Shown here piece after piece: positions 5,301 to 7,536 of a stretch of 7,536 nucleotides of DNA. A model generated the notes under the pieces. The model saw only the letters and a program-made list of their open reading frames with translations, was not told the DNA's origin and ran no database searches. Position 1 is the first letter of the stretch, and the number at the start of each line of letters is the position of its first letter. This DNA is from Hyphomicrobiaceae bacterium (GTDB lineage: Bacteria > Pseudomonadota > Alphaproteobacteria > Rhizobiales > Hyphomicrobiaceae), in NCBI GenBank assembly GCA_017353825.1, contig JAFMSC010000197.1, positions 1 through 7,536 of the forward strand, written 5' to 3'. The position numbers and the translations under genes were made by a program.

Positions 5301-5634
5301 CCTCCTTCTGCGAGGGAGCTAGAGCGAGAACGTCGGGGCGATAGGGGTCTCGTAGCGACGAAGTCATCCGCTACGTGCAGGAGCGTCCTTCTTGAGCTTG
5401 GGCAGGAGCGCTGAGCGGACGAGCTGGTGGAGGCCCACGGCGAGCAACTGGCGGGCACCATCCAGAACGACATTCTCAAAGAGTTCGTCGCGTCCCGTGT
5501 GGGAAGGCGGCCGGACGCGCGGCCGCATTGGGGGGCCGGCTTGGGCAATACGCGTTGCCGCGCCATTGGCGAGCGGCGTCCGGAAAGAGAGGAAGTCGGT
5601 CACCGATCGCTGCCGGTCGCATCAGATGGACCGA
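5301..5634. other. Intergenic debris between the small membrane gene and the SDR gene
   Basis: Apart from the acyl-CoA mutase scrap at 5415-5492 and the left arm of an inverted repeat at 5604-5617, I see no gene. Minus-strand frames across it mirror the scrap and show no domain. Confidence 0.5.
5415..5492 (+). pseudogene. Fragment of a methylmalonyl-CoA mutase-type gene
   Basis: An in-frame segment after a TGA reads ADELVEAHGEQLAGTIQNDI followed by LKEFVA. The core LAGTIQNDILKEF is a hallmark of the large (substrate-binding) domain of B12-dependent acyl-CoA mutases such as methylmalonyl-CoA mutase, where it is normally followed by the R-x-TYI-(F/Y)-PP region. Here the sequence departs immediately into SRVGRRPDARPHWG. 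The part expected upstream (a segment around SMTMNGA) is absent and replaced by a stop. Only about 26 codons out of more than 500 remain, so this is a relic, left by deletion or recombination, with no function of its own. Confidence 0.72.
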
Positions 5635-5678
5635 TCAGTAGAAGATCGAGCCAGGGGTGCCGCCACCGGCAGCGATCG
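5604..5678. repeat. 14-bp perfect inverted repeat straddling the SDR stop codon
   Basis: CGATCGCTGCCGGT (5604-5617) and ACCGGCAGCGATCG (5665-5678) are exact reverse complements, and two further pairs (5619-5620 with 5662-5663) follow after one mismatch. The right arm lies in the last codons of the SDR gene and the left arm 18 bases beyond its stop, with a 47-base spacer. No T-run is seen, so it could be a factor-dependent transcript end or a relic of local inversion. Confidence 0.6.
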
Positions 5679-6435
5679 AGTCGCCGTTGATGGCGACGGC
5701 CTTGGGTGAGGCCAAGAAGGTCACCACGTTCGCGATCTCCTCGGCTGTGACGATCTTGCCGATCAGATTGCGTGCACCCATGCGCCGCTCGACCTCGGCC
5801 TCGCTCACGCCCTGCGTCTTGGCCTGGGCCGCGATCACGCCAGGCGTCGCCTCTGTGCGCACCAGGCCCGGGTGCAGGCACGCTGCCCGGATGCCGTGCG
5901 GGGCCAGCTCGTCGGCCAGGTTCTTGGTGAGCGCCGCCACGCCGACGTTGCGGATGCTGCCGATGGTGGTGCCGACATGCTTGGCGCCCAGTCCGCTGAC
6001 GTTGATGATGCGCCCGCCGCCCTGCTTGATCATATGGGGCGCCACCTCGCGCGCGGTGCGCAGATAGCCCATGACCTTGGTGTTCATATGGTCCCAGAAC
6101 TCCTCGGCGGAGATTTCGGCCAGTGTAGGTGGGCGCGATTGGCCGCTGGGCTTGGCCGCGCAGTTCACCAGGATGTCGACACGCCCGAACGCGGCGACCA
6201 CGTTAGCCACCATCTCCTTCACCGCCTCGTCGCTGGTCGTGTCGCACACGAAGCCTCTGGCCTGTCCGCCGCCCAGGCCAGCGACCTGCGCGGCGGCCGC
6301 ATCGAGGGCCGGCTTGCTGCGCGCCACCAGCGCGACGTTGGCACCTTCCGTCGCAAGCGACCGCCCGACGGCCAGGCCGATGCCGCGGCTGCCGCCGGTA
6401 ACGATGGCGACCTTCCCCTTGAGCTCCAGATCCAT
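5635..6435 (-). CDS. Short-chain dehydrogenase/reductase-fold protein lacking the YxxxK pair
   Basis: 266 residues, full length for a classical SDR. The Rossmann nucleotide site is intact: TGGSRGIG (13-20), ARS (38-40), CDT (64-66) and NCAAK (91-95) in place of NNAG. The catalytic Ser is present in NVSG (Ser147), but the block that should read YxxxK reads GSIRN (159-163), so Tyr is Gly159 and Lys is Asn163. The rest of helix F, VGVAALTKNLADEL (164-177), and the HPG turn (188-190) are well conserved. NAD(P)-binding is likely; ordinary SDR oxidoreduction is not. The clean conservation elsewhere suggests a divergent SDR subfamily rather than decay. Start ATG 6435 has GGGGGAAG about six bases upstream. 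An upstream start at 6507 adds 24 residues without support. It is divergent from the DUF486 gene. Substrate unknown. Confidence 0.88.
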   Translation of the reverse strand: MDLELKGKVAIVTGGSRGIGLAVGRSLATEGANVALVARSKPALDAAAAQVAGLGGGQARGFVCDTTSDEAVKEMVANVVAAFGRVDILVNCAAKPSGQSRPPTLAEISAEEFWDHMNTKVMGYLRTAREVAPHMIKQGGGRIINVSGLGAKHVGTTIGSIRNVGVAALTKNLADELAPHGIRAACLHPGLVRTEATPGVIAAQAKTQGVSEAEVERRMGARNLIGKIVTAEEIANVVTFLASPKAVAINGDSIAAGGGTPGSIFY

Positions 6436-6680
6436 GGACTTCCCCCGGCGTTTGCGTTGGGTGAACTGGGATTCTCGGAACGCGGGAGCGCCTGTGTCAA
6501 TCGCCAACGCGGCATCGGTGCTCGGCGCTGGGCGGCGGTGGAGCGGGCAGCCTCCCCAACGCAGCCAGTGCGCCGCGGTGTCGCGCTAGAGATCGCGGGC
6601 ATCGACCTCACATGAGGGCAACGCCGTTACCCCGGCCCCCCTTGTCGCTCCGGACACCGCTCAACGAGTTATCGGTAGCC
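6436..6680. other. Divergent intergenic region between SDR and DUF486 genes
   Basis: About 245 bases that should contain promoters for both flanking genes. I could not identify convincing -35/-10 pairs. A short plus-strand frame at 6568-6612 reads VRRGVALEIAGIDLT before a stop and resembles the N-terminus of TauD-like dioxygenases, which may be chance. Confidence 0.45.
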
Positions 6681-7037
6681 ATGCCCCGCCTGCTGTCCTG
6701 GCCGCTAGCCCCCGTCATTCTGCTCACCCTGTCGAACGTGTTCATGACCTTCGCGTGGTACGGCCACCTGAAGTTCACCGACCGGCCGCTCTGGTTGGTG
6801 GTGTTGGCAAGTTGGAGCATCGCCCTTGTCGAGTACTGCCTGGCGGTGCCGGCCAACCGCTACGGCTCGCTTGTCTATGCCCCCGCCCAGCTCAAGACCA
6901 TGCAGGAGGTCATCACTCTTGTCGTGTTTGCCGTGTTCTCCGTCATGTATCTCAAGACTTCCTTCACGCTAAACCACTTGGTCGGCTTTGCGCTGATCGC
7001 GCTCGGCGCATTCTTCGTGTTCAAAGGACCGCTCTGA
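6681..7037 (+). CDS. DUF486 family small integral membrane protein (DMT-like)
   Basis: 118 residues with four predicted membrane helices: about 8-27, 37-56, 75-91 and 97-115. Family hallmarks are present: FAWYGHLK (24-31), WSIALVEYCLAVPANRYG (45-62) and QLKTMQEVITLVVF (70-83). DUF486 proteins have the size and fold of half a drug/metabolite transporter and probably work as dimers in the inner membrane; their substrate is unknown. ATG 6681 matches the family's usual length. An upstream ATG at 6612 would add 23 proline- and arginine-rich residues before the first helix. No strong ribosome-binding site precedes either start. It lies divergent from the SDR gene and is followed, 172 bases on, by a co-directional TetR-type regulator that could control it. 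Confidence 0.9.
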   Translation: MPRLLSWPLAPVILLTLSNVFMTFAWYGHLKFTDRPLWLVVLASWSIALVEYCLAVPANRYGSLVYAPAQLKTMQEVITLVVFAVFSVMYLKTSFTLNHLVGFALIALGAFFVFKGPL

Positions 7038-7057
7038 CGGGGGATCAGACCCCTTCG

Positions 7058-7185
7058 CCTCATCATCCCGGACGGGGCAATGCGAGCCAGAGGCGAACTG
7101 CGCTCCACCAGGATCTGCGCGGTGTTCGGGTCGTGGTTGGGGTCCCGGATTGCCTTGCCCCGAGGGCTTGGCTTCCAGGATGAGG
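7058..7185. repeat. Imperfect nested inverted repeat, REP-like
   Basis: Between the DUF486 and TetR genes, CCTCATC (7058-7064) pairs with GATGAGG (7179-7185), and CGGGGCAA (7073-7080) pairs exactly with TTGCCCCG (7155-7162). CGAAC..CGC and GCG..GTTCG further inside can also pair. The nested arrangement resembles degenerate extragenic palindromic elements common in alphaproteobacteria, and could act as a bidirectional transcript end. A 4-bp GGGG/CCCC pair also follows the DUF486 stop (7040-7053). Confidence 0.4.
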
Positions 7186-7209
7186 GGAGCTTGCGGTAAA
7201 AGCCGCGTC

Positions 7210-7536
7210 ATGAACTGGCACGGACAAGGCCGCGGTGGGCGGCGCGGGTATCATCACGGCAACCTGCGGGAAGCCCTGATCGATGCTGCCCTTGACCTGA
7301 TTGCCCAGAAGGGGCCCGCAGGCTTCACGTTCGCCGAGGCGGCGCGCCATGCCGGCGTCAGCCCCGCCGCGCCCTACCGCCACTTTCGCGACCGCGACGC
7401 CCTGATCGGCGACGTGGCCCGGCGGGGCTTCGAGCGATTCGAGCAGCAGCTCGCCGCTGCTTGGGACCACGGTCAGCCGAGCCCGGCCGCGGCCCTCGAC
7501 CGCCTGGGCAAGGCCTACCTGGCGTTCGCACGCGGC
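7210..7536 (+). CDS. TetR/AcrR-family transcriptional regulator, N-terminal part (cut by window end)
   Basis: 109 codons are present and the frame is still open at the edge. The DNA-binding domain is typical: an arginine-rich arm, then YHHGNLREALIDAALDLIAQ (14-33) as helix 1, FTFAEAARHAGV (39-50) as helix 2, recognition helix SPAAPYRHF (51-59), and DRDALIGDVARRGFERFEQQ (61-80) leading to the ligand-binding domain. The YHHGNLREAL opening and PAAPYRHF are the style of TetR proteins with a C-terminal WHG domain, but that part is outside the window. Such proteins repress nearby genes and release DNA on binding a small molecule. The DUF486 gene upstream or genes downstream are candidate targets. 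ATG 7210 has no strong ribosome-binding site, but it precedes the conserved arm by a suitable length. Confidence 0.92.
   Translation, partial: MNWHGQGRGGRRGYHHGNLREALIDAALDLIAQKGPAGFTFAEAARHAGVSPAAPYRHFRDRDALIGDVARRGFERFEQQLAAAWDHGQPSPAAALDRLGKAYLAFARG

Noticed and set aside
1..7536. CRISPR array, tRNA or rRNA genes, transposase or integrase
   Set aside because: Read through for regularly spaced repeats, cloverleaf ends with CCA, and transposase motifs; none was found.

Overview
The window is high-GC DNA with strong G/C preference at codon third positions. The gene set is a stand-alone ACT protein, an HD phosphohydrolase of the COG4339 type, a DUF697 GTPase, an SDR, a DUF486 membrane protein and a WHG-type TetR regulator. 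This suggests an alphaproteobacterial chromosome of a Rhizobiales- or Rhodospirillales-like organism. That assignment is inference from protein style; no rRNA or tRNA is present to fix it.

Layout. Positions 34-351 (minus) encode a small ACT-domain protein. Positions 352-1105 hold no gene I can support. Positions 1106-1683 (minus) are a two-gene operon: a coiled-coil protein overlapping by four bases a two-helix membrane protein, driven from a promoter set inside an inverted repeat. Positions 1734-2558 look decayed: a ribbon-helix-helix remnant with a shortened core, a doubtful 50-codon ORF, and a tandem duplication. Positions 2586-4509 (plus) carry the two best-preserved genes, the HD phosphohydrolase and the DUF697 GTPase, separated by a 106-base leader with nested palindromes. 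Positions 4538-5634 are mostly debris and very small genes: a probably frameshifted exported protein (minus), a 49-residue single-helix membrane protein (plus), and a scrap of an acyl-CoA mutase gene. Positions 5635-6435 (minus) encode an SDR that lacks the catalytic Tyr and Lys. Divergently from it, 6681-7037 encodes a DUF486 protein, followed by a TetR-family regulator cut off by the window end.

Functional reading. The HD and GTPase genes are co-directional and may be co-transcribed, but no pathway link is visible. The TetR gene may control the DUF486 gene upstream or genes beyond the window. The rest looks like ordinary chromosomal filler with several gene remnants. I see no phage, transposase, CRISPR array or multi-gene defence island. 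The more unusual items are the palindromic GTPase leader, the SDR without YxxxK, the 14-bp inverted repeat straddling the SDR stop, and the mutase scrap.
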